From Bacteroidales bacterium (GTDB lineage: Bacteria > Bacteroidota > Bacteroidia > Bacteroidales > P3), in the NCBI GenBank assembly GCA_017480525.1, contig JAFVAM010000098.1:1-50143 (forward strand): 50,143 nt of DNA. Reading direction: 5' to 3'. Below are positions 35,762-44,336 of the stretch, one piece after another. Within the stretch, counting starts at the first letter, position 1; each line of letters begins with the position of its first letter. Under the pieces are notes generated by a model. That model was not told the origin of the DNA. It did not search any database and saw only the letters and a list, made by a program, of their open reading frames with translations. A program made the translations under genes and the position numbers.

Positions 35762-38524
35762 ATGAGTTTTTTCCGAAACGACAGACATCGAAAGGACCGG
35801 CTTGCGCACCGCGCAGGCTTGTCCTTCGTGTTCCTCTTTTCGGCCTGCCTTGTTCTCGCTGCCTGCTCTACAGAGAAGGCCAAGTGGACCAACATACAGT
35901 TCCACAACACTACATGCCACTACAACGTGTGGTGGAACGGCAACGAAAGCCTCAAGCAAGGGCTTGCCAAGCTTCGTTCCACCGCCGTCGATGACTACAC
36001 CCAGCTTCTTCCACCCGAAAACATCGGCACCGACGAACTGGCCCGCAGCCTCAATCCAGAGTTCGACCGCGCTATCGAAAAGGGTGTCAAGGGAGTGCAA
36101 AAGCACAGCATCTTTGTCAAGGGCGTTGAATATGTCCCCTACATCAAGGAGTGCTATCTCCTCACTGCATACGCCACTTTCTACAAGCACGACTTCGTCT
36201 CCACCGTCAACACCTGCAACATCCTCATCCAGCAGTTCACCGGCACCCATGCCGGCGATGAAGGAGCCGTGCTCCTTGCCCGCTGCCTCACCCAGGAGAA
36301 GAGATACGACGAGGCCGAGGCCGCCCTCGACCAGCTCGTCCAGCGCCTGGCCCAAGGCAATTTCTCCCGCAGCCAGCGCGACAAACTCTATATTGCCATG
36401 GTCGAAGCCACGGTGGCACAGGAGAAATACAAGAAGGCCGTGGAATACATCCATCTGGCTATCGACGCATCTTCAGACAAATACACCAAGGCGCGTCTCA
36501 ATTTTCTCCTTGCCCAGATTTACCGTCAGCTGGACAAACGTTCCGTGGCATCGAAATATTACGCCGAGGTTCTTCGTTTCAACCCGCCCTATGTCATGGA
36601 GTTCAACGCCCGTCTGGGACAGGCCTCGTGTGCCGACCTTCAGCACACCGACATTCAGCACCTTGAACGGCAGCTCGACCGCATGCTCGCCGACCGCAAG
36701 AACGAGGAGTATCGCGACCAGATACTTTTTGCCAAGGGCGAGATGTATCTCGGCGTGGGACAGCCCCAGCTGGCCTGCGACAACTACCGCCTCTCTGTAG
36801 CCGCTGCCTCCGCCAACCCTCCGCAACGTGCCCAGTCGGCACTGCGTATGGCCGAGGTGCAATACGAACTCTTCCAGAACTACGATCTTGCCCAGCGCTA
36901 CTACGACACCGCCTTCCATGCCATCAAGTCTGACTATCCCGGCTACGAGAAAATACGCCGTCGGCACGAGATGCTTTCCGAACTCGTCTCATACACACGT
37001 GTCTATACGCGTTGCGACTCGCTCCTCGCTGTCGCCGCCCTTCCTGAACAACAGCGTCTCCAGCTCATCAACCGCAAAATCGATTCTCTCCGCATCCGCG
37101 AAGAGCAGGCTCGCGAACAGGCGCTTCTCGACGAATTGCGCAACGATGCCCGTGCCCAGCAGAACACCCTCATCGGCGACTGGTATTTCTACAACGCCAA
37201 CACTGTCTCCAAGGGGAAAGAGACCTTCCGCCAGCGGTGGGGTCTGAGAGGCCTTGAAGACCTCTGGTGCCTCTCCAACAAGACCTCGCTTTCGTCACTC
37301 GCCTCCATCGACGATGAGACCGCTTCCGGCGGCGACACCGCCACGCTGGCGGCCGACAGCCTCAAATCCTCGCCCGTCGGACAGGGCGACCCCTCCGACC
37401 CGCACTCTGTGGCCTACTACCTCAAGGATTTGCCCACCTCGCCACACGACTTCGACTCCATCGACTCGCTCACCTCCATTTCCCTCCTCAACGCAGCCTA
37501 TATCTTCTACGACGGCGTTGGCAATGTGCCCCGCGCTCTCGAAAACTACCTTCGCCTTGCCGACAACTATACCTATTCCCCCGAAATCTTACAGGCGTTC
37601 TATATGCTCTATCGCATCTACGATCGACAGGGCAACACACCCCGTTCCAACTACTATCGCGACATGGTTCTCATGGGGTTCCCCGACTCCGATTTCGCCA
37701 ACTTGATTCGCGACAACGAATACTACAAAGAACTTATCGCCCGCTCTCGCCGTGTGGAAAACGACTATGAACAGCTCTACGACAACTATCTTTCCCACCG
37801 ATATCACAGTGTTGTGAACCTTGCCGACCAAGCCGAGGAGATCTATCCCCAGAACCCGCACATCAACAAGTTCCGCTATTGGAAGAGCCTTGCTCTGGCG
37901 CACATGGGCAACACTGAAGATGCCGTCCAACTCCTGCGCCAGCTCGCCTCCCTGCCCACAACCGACACCATTCAGCCCCTGGCCCAGGCGCAGCTCTACC
38001 TCCTGCTGGATTCCAAGCTCTTCGTCGAGGAGTTAGACACTTTTGAGGCTACACCCTCCAGTGCCAACGCGGATGTCTTTCCGACACGTTCGGAAGCCGT
38101 CACCCAGCAGACTTCGACGTCGTCGCCCGAACGGCAACTGCCGCCCGAAGCCCTCTACTACCGTTATCGGGAAAACCAGCAATATTTCGTGGCAATAGTC
38201 ATCAACGACCGCACTATAAACGCCATGGAGCTGCAGTTTAAGATTGGCCAATTCAACGACCGATACTATTCCAACTCCGGCTATAAGGTCAATGCCACTC
38301 TCTTCACCGACACCACCCAGCTCCTTACCATCCACCGCTTCGTCTCTGCCGACGAGGCTATCCGCTATTGGCAGCATCTTCTCGCTCCCGAAAGCCCGCT
38401 CTCCGAATACCCCGAGTCCGACCACTCCCAATTCCCCATCTCCACACAGAACTACGCCACGCTATACAACCGCAAGGACATTCCTGCCTACCTCGCCTTC
38501 TTCCAATATTATTACAAACGTTAG
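35762..38524 (+). CDS. PorW/SprE-like TPR lipoprotein
   Basis: A 920-residue lipoprotein (signal with lipobox VLAAC, Cys35). The mature start, with IQFHNTTCHYNVWWNGNESL, is the hallmark of PorW/SprE proteins of Bacteroidetes, which take part in type IX secretion or gliding in species that have them. Many TPR-like helical repeats follow: YVPYIKECYLLTAYATFYKH, EGAVLLARCLTQEKRYDEAE, NFLLAQIYRQLDKRSVASKY and, later, SLLNAAYIFYDGVGNVPRAL. The far C-terminus (about 790-915) forms a separate globular region (AIVINDRTINAMELQFKIGQ). No other type IX genes are in the window, so function in secretion is an inference. Bactofilin follows. Confidence 0.85.
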   Translation: MSFFRNDRHRKDRLAHRAGLSFVFLFSACLVLAACSTEKAKWTNIQFHNTTCHYNVWWNGNESLKQGLAKLRSTAVDDYTQLLPPENIGTDELARSLNPEFDRAIEKGVKGVQKHSIFVKGVEYVPYIKECYLLTAYATFYKHDFVSTVNTCNILIQQFTGTHAGDEGAVLLARCLTQEKRYDEAEAALDQLVQRLAQGNFSRSQRDKLYIAMVEATVAQEKYKKAVEYIHLAIDASSDKYTKARLNFLLAQIYRQLDKRSVASKYYAEVLRFNPPYVMEFNARLGQASCADLQHTDIQHLERQLDRMLADRKNEEYRDQILFAKGEMYLGVGQPQLACDNYRLSVAAASANPPQRAQSALRMAEVQYELFQNYDLAQRYYDTAFHAIKSDYPGYEKIRRRHEMLSELVSYTRVYTRCDSLLAVAALPEQQRLQLINRKIDSLRIREEQAREQALLDELRNDARAQQNTLIGDWYFYNANTVSKGKETFRQRWGLRGLEDLWCLSNKTSLSSLASIDDETASGGDTATLAADSLKSSPVGQGDPSDPHSVAYYLKDLPTSPHDFDSIDSLTSISLLNAAYIFYDGVGNVPRALENYLRLADNYTYSPEILQAFYMLYRIYDRQGNTPRSNYYRDMVLMGFPDSDFANLIRDNEYYKELIARSRRVENDYEQLYDNYLSHRYHSVVNLADQAEEIYPQNPHINKFRYWKSLALAHMGNTEDAVQLLRQLASLPTTDTIQPLAQAQLYLLLDSKLFVEELDTFEATPSSANADVFPTRSEAVTQQTSTSSPERQLPPEALYYRYRENQQYFVAIVINDRTINAMELQFKIGQFNDRYYSNSGYKVNATLFTDTTQLLTIHRFVSADEAIRYWQHLLAPESPLSEYPESDHSQFPISTQNYATLYNRKDIPAYLAFFQYYYKR

Positions 38525-38586
38525 CGAGGTACAAAAAAAAACATATGAAATCAACGAAACAAGAAACAAATAAAAACAATAACAAC

Positions 38587-38997
38587 ATGGCAAGAACAAT
38601 GGAAACAGAAATCCCCAACCAGATTAACATCATCACCGATGGAACTGTCATCAAAGGTGACATCACTGCTACCGGCGACTTCCGTCTCGACGGAACCCTC
38701 GAAGGAAACATCCAGATTAACGGCAAACTCGTTGTCGGCGACTCCGGCGTTGTCAATGGCAATATCCTCTGCCTCAATGCCAACATCATAGGTACCGTTA
38801 ACGGCAACCTTTCCGTCAAGGAACTCCTGTCGCTCCATTCCACCGCCCGCGTCAAAGGCGACATCCTCATCAACAAACTCTCCATCGAGCCGGGTGCTCT
38901 CTTCACTGGCAAATGCTGTATGCTCGACGAGGTGCGCAAACAACAGCAACTTGCTGCCGAACAGGCTGCCGAGCAGCAGGAAAACGACAACGACTGA
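38587..38997 (+). CDS. Bactofilin (polymer-forming cytoskeletal protein)
   Basis: A 136-residue bactofilin. The core (about 15-110) is a right-handed beta-helix of short repeats: INIITDGTVIKGDITATGDF, LDGTLEGNIQINGKLVVGDS, VVNGNILCLNANIIGTVNGN and STARVKGDILINKLSIEPGA. These proteins polymerise without nucleotide and organise envelope enzymes. The tail is Gln/Ala/Glu-rich. ATG 38587 is preferred; ATG 38545 would add a Lys/Asn-rich N-terminus from what looks like a leader. The gene lies between the PorW-like lipoprotein and the kinase-RapZ fusion (8 bp gap). Confidence 0.9.
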   Translation: MARTMETEIPNQINIITDGTVIKGDITATGDFRLDGTLEGNIQINGKLVVGDSGVVNGNILCLNANIIGTVNGNLSVKELLSLHSTARVKGDILINKLSIEPGALFTGKCCMLDEVRKQQQLAAEQAAEQQENDND

Positions 38998-39005
38998 TAG
39001 TGTCC

Positions 39006-40484
39006 ATGCCCACCGCTATGCAGCAGCAAGGTCTGCGGGATCTTTTTGTGCATTGGGCAGGAGTCGCGCCCGAACAAACCCTCGCCATCGGAGCGCAGGG
39101 TTCGTCGCGGCGCTATTTCCGCCTTGTCGCCCCTGACGGCCGTTCGGCCGTCGGATGTGTCGGCGACGACCTCCGCGAGAACCTGGCGTTCTTCGACCTC
39201 GACCGACATCTCCTCGCCCGCGGTGTCCGTGTACCCGAAATCTACGCCATATCACCCGACAACCGGCTCTATCTTCAGCAGGACCTCGGCGACACCTCCC
39301 TCTACAATCTTCTGCACGAAAAGCAGCGCACGGGAGCCGGTTTCGATGCCTACATGCTTCAACTCTATCGCCAGTCCCTTGCCGACCTTGCCGTCATCCA
39401 ACAGGTTGGTGCCGACTTCGACTTCTCCCATGCCTATCCGCGTCCCGACTTTGACCGCCAGTCCATCCTCTGGGATCTCAACTATTTTAAATATCATTTC
39501 CTCAAACTCACAGACACGCCTTTCGACGAGCAACTCCTCGAAAACGACTTCCACAGCCTCGCCGACCTCCTTCTTACTGCCGACACACATTACCTGCTGT
39601 ATCGCGACTTTCAGGCCCGCAACATCATGGTGTCTCCCACACAGCCTGCGGTTCCCTCTCACGTTTCACAGATTGCAACTCACAGTTTGCCCACACTCTA
39701 TTATATAGACTTCCAAGGTGCCAGGCGTGGCGCTGCGCAGTACGACGTGGCCTCGCTGCTTTACAGTGCCAAGTCCAACCTCCCGGAGGCCATTCGCCGC
39801 GACCTCGTCGGCTACTACCTCGATGCCCGTTCTATAACAGGACAGCAACGAACCGTTTGGCTGAACCATTTCCATGCCTACCTCCTTGCCCGCATCCTTC
39901 AGACCCTCGGTGCCTACGGTTTCCGCGGCATCGTGCAGCGTAAGGAATATTTCCGCCAGTCCATTCCGTTGGCACTTCAGAACCTCCGTCGGCTACTCGA
40001 TGAGCAACCCATTCTCTTCCAACGCATTCCCCACCTGCGTGGCATCCTCGCCAGCCTTGTGGAGAAAGAAGAGACCCAAAGCCAGACTTCAGACCTCACT
40101 TTGACGGTCTCCGTGTTGAGTTTCAGCTACAAGCAAGGCCTTCCCATCGACCCCTCCGGCAATGGCGGCGGATTCATCTTCGACTGTCGTGCCCTCCCCA
40201 ATCCCGGACGCGAAATCCAATACAGGGCATATACCGGCAAGGACCGCCCTGTCATCGACTTCCTTCGGCAGCAGCCCCCGGTGGACGAATTTCTATCCAA
40301 CGTCAAAAATCTTGTTGCCCAGAGTGTAGACAAATACATCTCCCGTCGCTTCACCTCTCTTCAGGTGGCTTTCGGATGCACCGGGGGACAGCACCGGTCC
40401 GTCTATTGCGCCGAGCAGGTCGCCCACTGGCTATCCCAGACCTGGCCCGACATCCGCGTAGTCATCTCCCACCGCGAGCAATAG
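39006..40484 (+). CDS. APH/AmgK-like sugar kinase fused to RapZ C-terminal domain
   Basis: A 492-residue two-domain protein. The N-terminal domain (1-350) is an aminoglycoside-phosphotransferase fold like the amino-sugar kinases AmgK: catalytic loop LLYRDFQARNIMVS, where Asp is kept, and metal motif YYIDFQGARRGAAQYDVASL. The C-terminal domain (about 364-492) matches the RapZ sensor domain: LSFSYKQGLP, FIFDCRALPNPGREIQYR, TGKDRPVIDFL, and FGCTGGQHRSVYCAEQVAHW. The P-loop domain of RapZ is absent. A role in peptidoglycan amino-sugar recycling or its sensing is inferred. Residues ~217-230 are an insertion coded by a heptad-like tract. ATG 39006 follows the bactofilin stop by 8 bp. Confidence 0.88.
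   Translation: MPTAMQQQGLRDLFVHWAGVAPEQTLAIGAQGSSRRYFRLVAPDGRSAVGCVGDDLRENLAFFDLDRHLLARGVRVPEIYAISPDNRLYLQQDLGDTSLYNLLHEKQRTGAGFDAYMLQLYRQSLADLAVIQQVGADFDFSHAYPRPDFDRQSILWDLNYFKYHFLKLTDTPFDEQLLENDFHSLADLLLTADTHYLLYRDFQARNIMVSPTQPAVPSHVSQIATHSLPTLYYIDFQGARRGAAQYDVASLLYSAKSNLPEAIRRDLVGYYLDARSITGQQRTVWLNHFHAYLLARILQTLGAYGFRGIVQRKEYFRQSIPLALQNLRRLLDEQPILFQRIPHLRGILASLVEKEETQSQTSDLTLTVSVLSFSYKQGLPIDPSGNGGGFIFDCRALPNPGREIQYRAYTGKDRPVIDFLRQQPPVDEFLSNVKNLVAQSVDKYISRRFTSLQVAFGCTGGQHRSVYCAEQVAHWLSQTWPDIRVVISHREQ
39660..39694. repeat. Heptad-like tract inside the APH-RapZ gene
   Basis: CGTTTCA, CAGATTG, CAACTCA, CAGTTTG, CCCACAC in succession, the same style as the intergenic array at 16508-16556. It encodes HVSQIATHSLPT, just before the YYIDFQG motif, where related kinases have a short turn. 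Confidence 0.5.
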
Positions 40485-40688
40485 TGTCTGTCGTCCCCTG
40501 CATAGGGTTGAGGGTAGGGGAGAGACCGCCTGCTCTCTAACAAAACTTTGCCCCTGCGTCACCCTCCCCGGCTGTACTATCGCTGCCAAAGACCCGACAC
40601 ACGCCATTGTCTACATAGTCCTTTTCGTTTGTGGCACAAATGATTATGACTGCACGAATGCCAGACGGAAATTATTTTTTTCAGAATG

Positions 40689-40721
40689 TTGCTGCTATGT
40701 CATAAAATATTCGTATCTTTG
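40689..40721 (+). promoter_or_regulatory. Promoter upstream of the unknown gene at 40764
   Basis: TATCTTTG at 40714-40721 is a full -7 box; TTG at 40689-40691 is the best -33 candidate with a 22-bp spacer. The ATG at 40764 is about 35 nt after the expected start site. It opens a new unit after the APH-RapZ gene; no terminator was seen between 40485 and 40688. Confidence 0.65.
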
Positions 40722-40763
40722 CACTCGATTTTATGGTAGAAATAAAAAAAGTAATTTATTGAT

Positions 40764-41465
40764 ATGAAAGTAAAAACTATCATCCAGATTTTGCTGGCCG
40801 TCGTCATCCTCGGCCTCGCCTACATGATCTTCAACAGCATCCAGAAACCCATGCGTTTCGACACTGAGTACACCAAGCGCCGCGACGCCTGCGCCGAAAA
40901 GTTGAAAGCCATCCGCACTCTCGAAGAGGCCTACAAGTCGACTTATGGCACTTACACTGGCAGCTTCGACACCCTCTTCAGCCGTCTCATGAACGAGGAC
41001 AGCATGAAAGTGGTCAGCAAGGTGAACAACTATGACAAGATTCCCGAAGGTGTCGACATCAACGAGGTCCCCGAGAGCGAAGCCATCAAAAACGGCTGGA
41101 CAACCCGCCAGGTAGTCCTTGTCAATCCTATCGCCAATCTCCGCGAAACCGGCAAACTCAACACCACCGATGCCGTGACTGGCAAAATTCGCGAGTTCAC
41201 CAACGAGGAAATCCTCAACTTGCGCTATGTGCCCTATCCCAGAAGCGAGAAATACGAATTTGAGCTTGCTGCCGATCAGATTTCAAAGAGCGGCATCATG
41301 GTTCCCGTTTTCGAGTGCAAGGTGCCTCTGGAGAAACTTCTGAAGGATATGGACGAGCAGCTGGTCGTCAATAAGATTGCCGAAATCCACGAAGTCAAAG
41401 ACCGCTATGCTGGATGGAAAGTGGGCGACCTCAACCAGGCCATCACCGACGGCAACTTCGAATAA
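40764..41465 (+). CDS. Unknown Bacteroidales protein with one N-terminal membrane helix
   Basis: Not recognised by domain. The 233-residue product has one hydrophobic helix at 5-23 (TIIQILLAVVILGLAYMIFN), then a charged helical stretch (RRDACAEKLKAIRTLEEAYK) that resembles the start of type II pilin-like proteins, followed by a mixed region ending in DLNQAITDGNFE. It is acidic and lysine-rich with no conserved catalytic motif visible. It has its own promoter and is followed after 19 bp by DUF3822 and then rsmD, so it may belong to that transcript. Confidence 0.85.
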   Translation: MKVKTIIQILLAVVILGLAYMIFNSIQKPMRFDTEYTKRRDACAEKLKAIRTLEEAYKSTYGTYTGSFDTLFSRLMNEDSMKVVSKVNNYDKIPEGVDINEVPESEAIKNGWTTRQVVLVNPIANLRETGKLNTTDAVTGKIREFTNEEILNLRYVPYPRSEKYEFELAADQISKSGIMVPVFECKVPLEKLLKDMDEQLVVNKIAEIHEVKDRYAGWKVGDLNQAITDGNFE

Positions 41466-41484
41466 TAAAAACGAAAAAAACAAC

Positions 41485-42300
41485 ATGTACCGTTGCAAAA
41501 CTCTGATAGCCACCGACAAGGAGTTTGCTTCGAATGAAAAGAGACTATCCATTTGCCTACGGTCAAATGGATTTTCTTTTTCTGAAGTGACGCTTTCGGG
41601 AGTGCTGCTGACCTTTGGAGAAGCCGAGGGAGAGCATGCCTCGGCGATGACCGCCATCATGGCGGATGTCAAGGGCTTTCTCGCCTCGGTGGATGTCCGT
41701 CCGCTGGGCTATGCCTCCATGGAACTTGTCGTGATGAGCGACGAGAGCGTATGGGTGCCCGACGAACTCTATTCCCCCACGGCCCACCGGCAGTACCTCA
41801 AGGTTGTCGGAGGCGGAGCCACGGGCATCATGGCTGCTCCGTGCAAGTCTTTGGCCTCCACGGCGGTTTTTGCAGCCTCCGAAACCACGGCCATGGCCTT
41901 TAAGGTGGCTCTGCCTGGCCTTGTAGTGGTCAACCAACACGTCAAACTTGCGTCGCTCGACCTCGAGTCCCGCAGTGAGGCACACCCCTTGCTGGTCACC
42001 CATTGGCGCAACGGCGTCATTGACTTCGCCGCTTTCCGTGCCGGGCGTTATATTTTTGGCAATACCGTGTCCTTCTCCTCCGAAAGCGAGGCTCTCTTCC
42101 ACACCGTAGAGGTGCTGAAAATCTTCGGGCTGGAGAATGCCGGCACCGAACTGCTCATGTGCGGCGATGTGGGTCGCGAACGTTTCGCCCTCCTTCGTCC
42201 CTACTTCCCACAGGCAACGCTCTACAACGGTCGCCACACCTCCTTTGTCAACCCCGAATTCAAGAAACTCCACACCTACCGCAACGCTTTGATACTATGA
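41485..42300 (+). CDS. DUF3822 family protein
   Basis: A 271-residue protein matching the DUF3822 pattern: duplicated actin-like/ASKHA-like halves, with MYRCKTLIATDKEFASNEKR at the start, VVMSDESVWVPDELYSP in the middle and ELLMCGDVGRERFALLRPYF late. In Bacteroidetes this gene sits directly before rsmD, as it does here with a 4-bp ATGA overlap. No biochemical function is established. The longer frame beginning at 41377 runs inside the previous gene and is not used. Confidence 0.82.
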   Translation: MYRCKTLIATDKEFASNEKRLSICLRSNGFSFSEVTLSGVLLTFGEAEGEHASAMTAIMADVKGFLASVDVRPLGYASMELVVMSDESVWVPDELYSPTAHRQYLKVVGGGATGIMAAPCKSLASTAVFAASETTAMAFKVALPGLVVVNQHVKLASLDLESRSEAHPLLVTHWRNGVIDFAAFRAGRYIFGNTVSFSSESEALFHTVEVLKIFGLENAGTELLMCGDVGRERFALLRPYFPQATLYNGRHTSFVNPEFKKLHTYRNALIL

Positions 42301-42845
42301 GAATCATTGCAGGAAACCTCAAGGGACGACGTCTCAACCCGCCTGCCAATCTCCCCGTCAGGCCCACTACCGACATGGCTCGCGAGAGCCTGTTCAACAT
42401 CCTCAACAACTATGTGGACTACGAGGACAGCTCTGTCATGGACCTCTTCTCCGGCACGGGGGCTGTGGCAGTGGAGTTTATCTCGCGCGGCGTCCGAGAG
42501 GTGACGGCCGTGGACATCAACAGCGCTTGCACCGACTATATCAAGAGCGAGGCTTCTCGCCTCGACATCAGAAATCTCCATGTGGTCCGCGCCGATGTGT
42601 TCGACCTCCTGAAACGTGCTTCGCGCAAGTTCGACATTGTCTTTGCCGACCCGCCCTATGCCCTTGCCGACCTCGCCAAACTGCCCGGCCTTGTCTTCGA
42701 GCGACAGGTACTCACCGACGATGGCATCTTCATTCTGGAACATCCACGCGAGTACAGTTTCGAGGAACATCCCCGTTTCTGGCAGCATCGCAACTATGGC
42801 AAAGTCAACTTCACCTTCTTCGCCATGCAGCTTGGTGAGGAGTGA
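42297..42845 (+). CDS. rsmD: 16S rRNA (guanine966-N2)-methyltransferase
   Basis: Methylates G966 of 16S rRNA. A 182-residue Rossmann-fold enzyme with MRIIAGNLKGRRLNPP at the start, RPTTDMARESLFNIL, SAM-binding DLFSGTGAVAVEFISRG and the catalytic DPPY in IVFADPPYALADL. All match RsmD. It overlaps DUF3822 by 4 bp. The gap to purC is 58 bp and contains no clear promoter. Confidence 0.95.
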   Translation: MRIIAGNLKGRRLNPPANLPVRPTTDMARESLFNILNNYVDYEDSSVMDLFSGTGAVAVEFISRGVREVTAVDINSACTDYIKSEASRLDIRNLHVVRADVFDLLKRASRKFDIVFADPPYALADLAKLPGLVFERQVLTDDGIFILEHPREYSFEEHPRFWQHRNYGKVNFTFFAMQLGEE

Positions 42846-42903
42846 ACAGTACTCGTGTGTCGTTTCGGACAATGTAAACACCGATTAAAAAAAAACAACA
42901 GAT

Positions 42904-43851
42904 ATGAAAGCAGTAGTTAAAACCAACTTCAACTTCCCGAAACAGAAGAGCCTCTATGTAGGCAAAGTGCGCGATGTCTACAACATCGACGACAAGTATA
43001 TGGCCATGGTGGTCAGCGATCGCATCTCGGCCTTCGACGTTGTGCTGCCCAAAGGCATCCCTTATAAAGGACAGGTGCTGAATCAGATAGCTGCCAAATT
43101 CCTCGACGCCACCGCCGACATCCTCCCCAACTGGAAACTCGCCACCCCCGACCCGATGGTTACTGTGGGTCTGAAATGCGAGGGGTTCCGCGTGGAGATG
43201 ATTGTCCGTGGCTACCTCGCCGGCAGTGCCTGGCGCGAATACAAGGCCGGCGCGCGCACGCTCTGCGGTGTGCCTCTGCCCGAGGGCATGGTGGAAAACC
43301 AGAAATTCCCCTCGCCCATCGTCACCCCCACAACCAAGGCCGATGAAGGCCACGACGAGAATATCAGCCGTGAGGAGATTATCCGCACTGGCCTTGTCTC
43401 CAAGGAGGACTACGACCAGCTGGAGCGCTACGCCCTGCAGCTTTTCCAGCGCGGCACGGAAATCGCCGCCAGCAAAGGTCTCATCCTTGTCGACACCAAA
43501 TACGAGTTCGGCAAGCGCGACAGCAAAATCTATCTCATCGACGAAATCCACACCCCAGACAGCAGCCGCTATTTCTATGCCGACGGCTATGAGGAACGCC
43601 TGGCCCGCGGCGAGCATCAGCGCCAGCTCAGCAAAGAGTTTGTACGCGAATGGCTTATGGACAACGGCTTCCAAGGCAAGGAGGGTCAGCAGGTGCCGGA
43701 GATGACCGACGAAATCGTGAGCAGCATCAGCGAACGCTACATAGAACTCTACGAGCATATCACCGGCGAACGCTTCCAGAAAGCCGACGATTGCCCCGAT
43801 GTGGCTGCGCGGATCGAAAAGAACGTCTCCGACTATCTTGCCACCCTCTGA
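42904..43851 (+). CDS. purC: SAICAR synthetase
   Basis: Phosphoribosylaminoimidazole-succinocarboxamide synthase, purine synthesis step joining CAIR and aspartate. A 315-residue enzyme with [63 protein letters not shown] and [14 protein letters not shown], all family signatures; the longer C-terminal region (about 225-315) is normal for this type. Its stop TGA shares one base with the ATG of the CYTH gene. Confidence 0.98.
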   Translation: MKAVVKTNFNFPKQKSLYVGKVRDVYNIDDKYMAMVVSDRISAFDVVLPKGIPYKGQVLNQIAAKFLDATADILPNWKLATPDPMVTVGLKCEGFRVEMIVRGYLAGSAWREYKAGARTLCGVPLPEGMVENQKFPSPIVTPTTKADEGHDENISREEIIRTGLVSKEDYDQLERYALQLFQRGTEIAASKGLILVDTKYEFGKRDSKIYLIDEIHTPDSSRYFYADGYEERLARGEHQRQLSKEFVREWLMDNGFQGKEGQQVPEMTDEIVSSISERYIELYEHITGERFQKADDCPDVAARIEKNVSDYLATL

Positions 43852-44336
43852 TGGAAATAGAGCGCAAATATCTTGTCAACTCTCTCCCAGAGCATTTGGA
43901 ATCCTATCCTCATGTAGAGATTGAACAAGGCTACCTCTGCACATCGCCCACCTTGCGCATCCGCAAGATGGGCGATGTCCATGTCCTCACCGTCAAGGAG
44001 AAAGTGCGCAGCGCTTCGTCGGCCATTGTCAACAGGGAAGAGGAGTTCGCGCTCCCTGCAGAAAAGTATGTGGCCTTGCGTTCTAAGTGCGATGGACACA
44101 TGGTCCGGAAAACGCGCTATTGCATAGACCTCCGCCGCAGCGAGTCCGACGGGCTTTACACCTCCCTCGTGGCCGAACTCGACCTCTTTCACGGCCTTCA
44201 CGAGGGCTTGAGCCTCGTCGAGGTGGAGTTCCCCTCCGTCGAGGCCGCCGATGCTTTCCGCCCTCCGGCATGGTTTGGCGCCGATGTTTCCGCCGACCCT
44301 CGCTATCGCAACAGCCACTTGGCATTCAATGGATAA
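43851..44336 (+). CDS. CYTH-domain protein
   Basis: A 161-residue CYTH (triphosphate tunnel) protein: the diagnostic EIERKYLV at residues 2-9, EIEQGYLCTSPTLRIRKMGD, VLTVKEKV, Arg/Lys pairs in VRKTRYCIDLR and LSLVEVEFPS near the end. Related enzymes hydrolyse inorganic triphosphate or act on thiamine triphosphate; which applies is unknown. It overlaps purC by 1 bp and the glycosyltransferase by 8 bp, so it is translationally coupled to both. Confidence 0.9.
   Translation: MEIERKYLVNSLPEHLESYPHVEIEQGYLCTSPTLRIRKMGDVHVLTVKEKVRSASSAIVNREEEFALPAEKYVALRSKCDGHMVRKTRYCIDLRRSESDGLYTSLVAELDLFHGLHEGLSLVEVEFPSVEAADAFRPPAWFGADVSADPRYRNSHLAFNG

Noticed and set aside
40485..40540. Possible fourth copy of the palindromic element (GGGTTGAGGGTAGGGGAGAG)
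   Set aside because: Only a G-rich fragment resembling a right arm is present, with no CCTACC/GGTAGG centre or CAACTCCTACC units.
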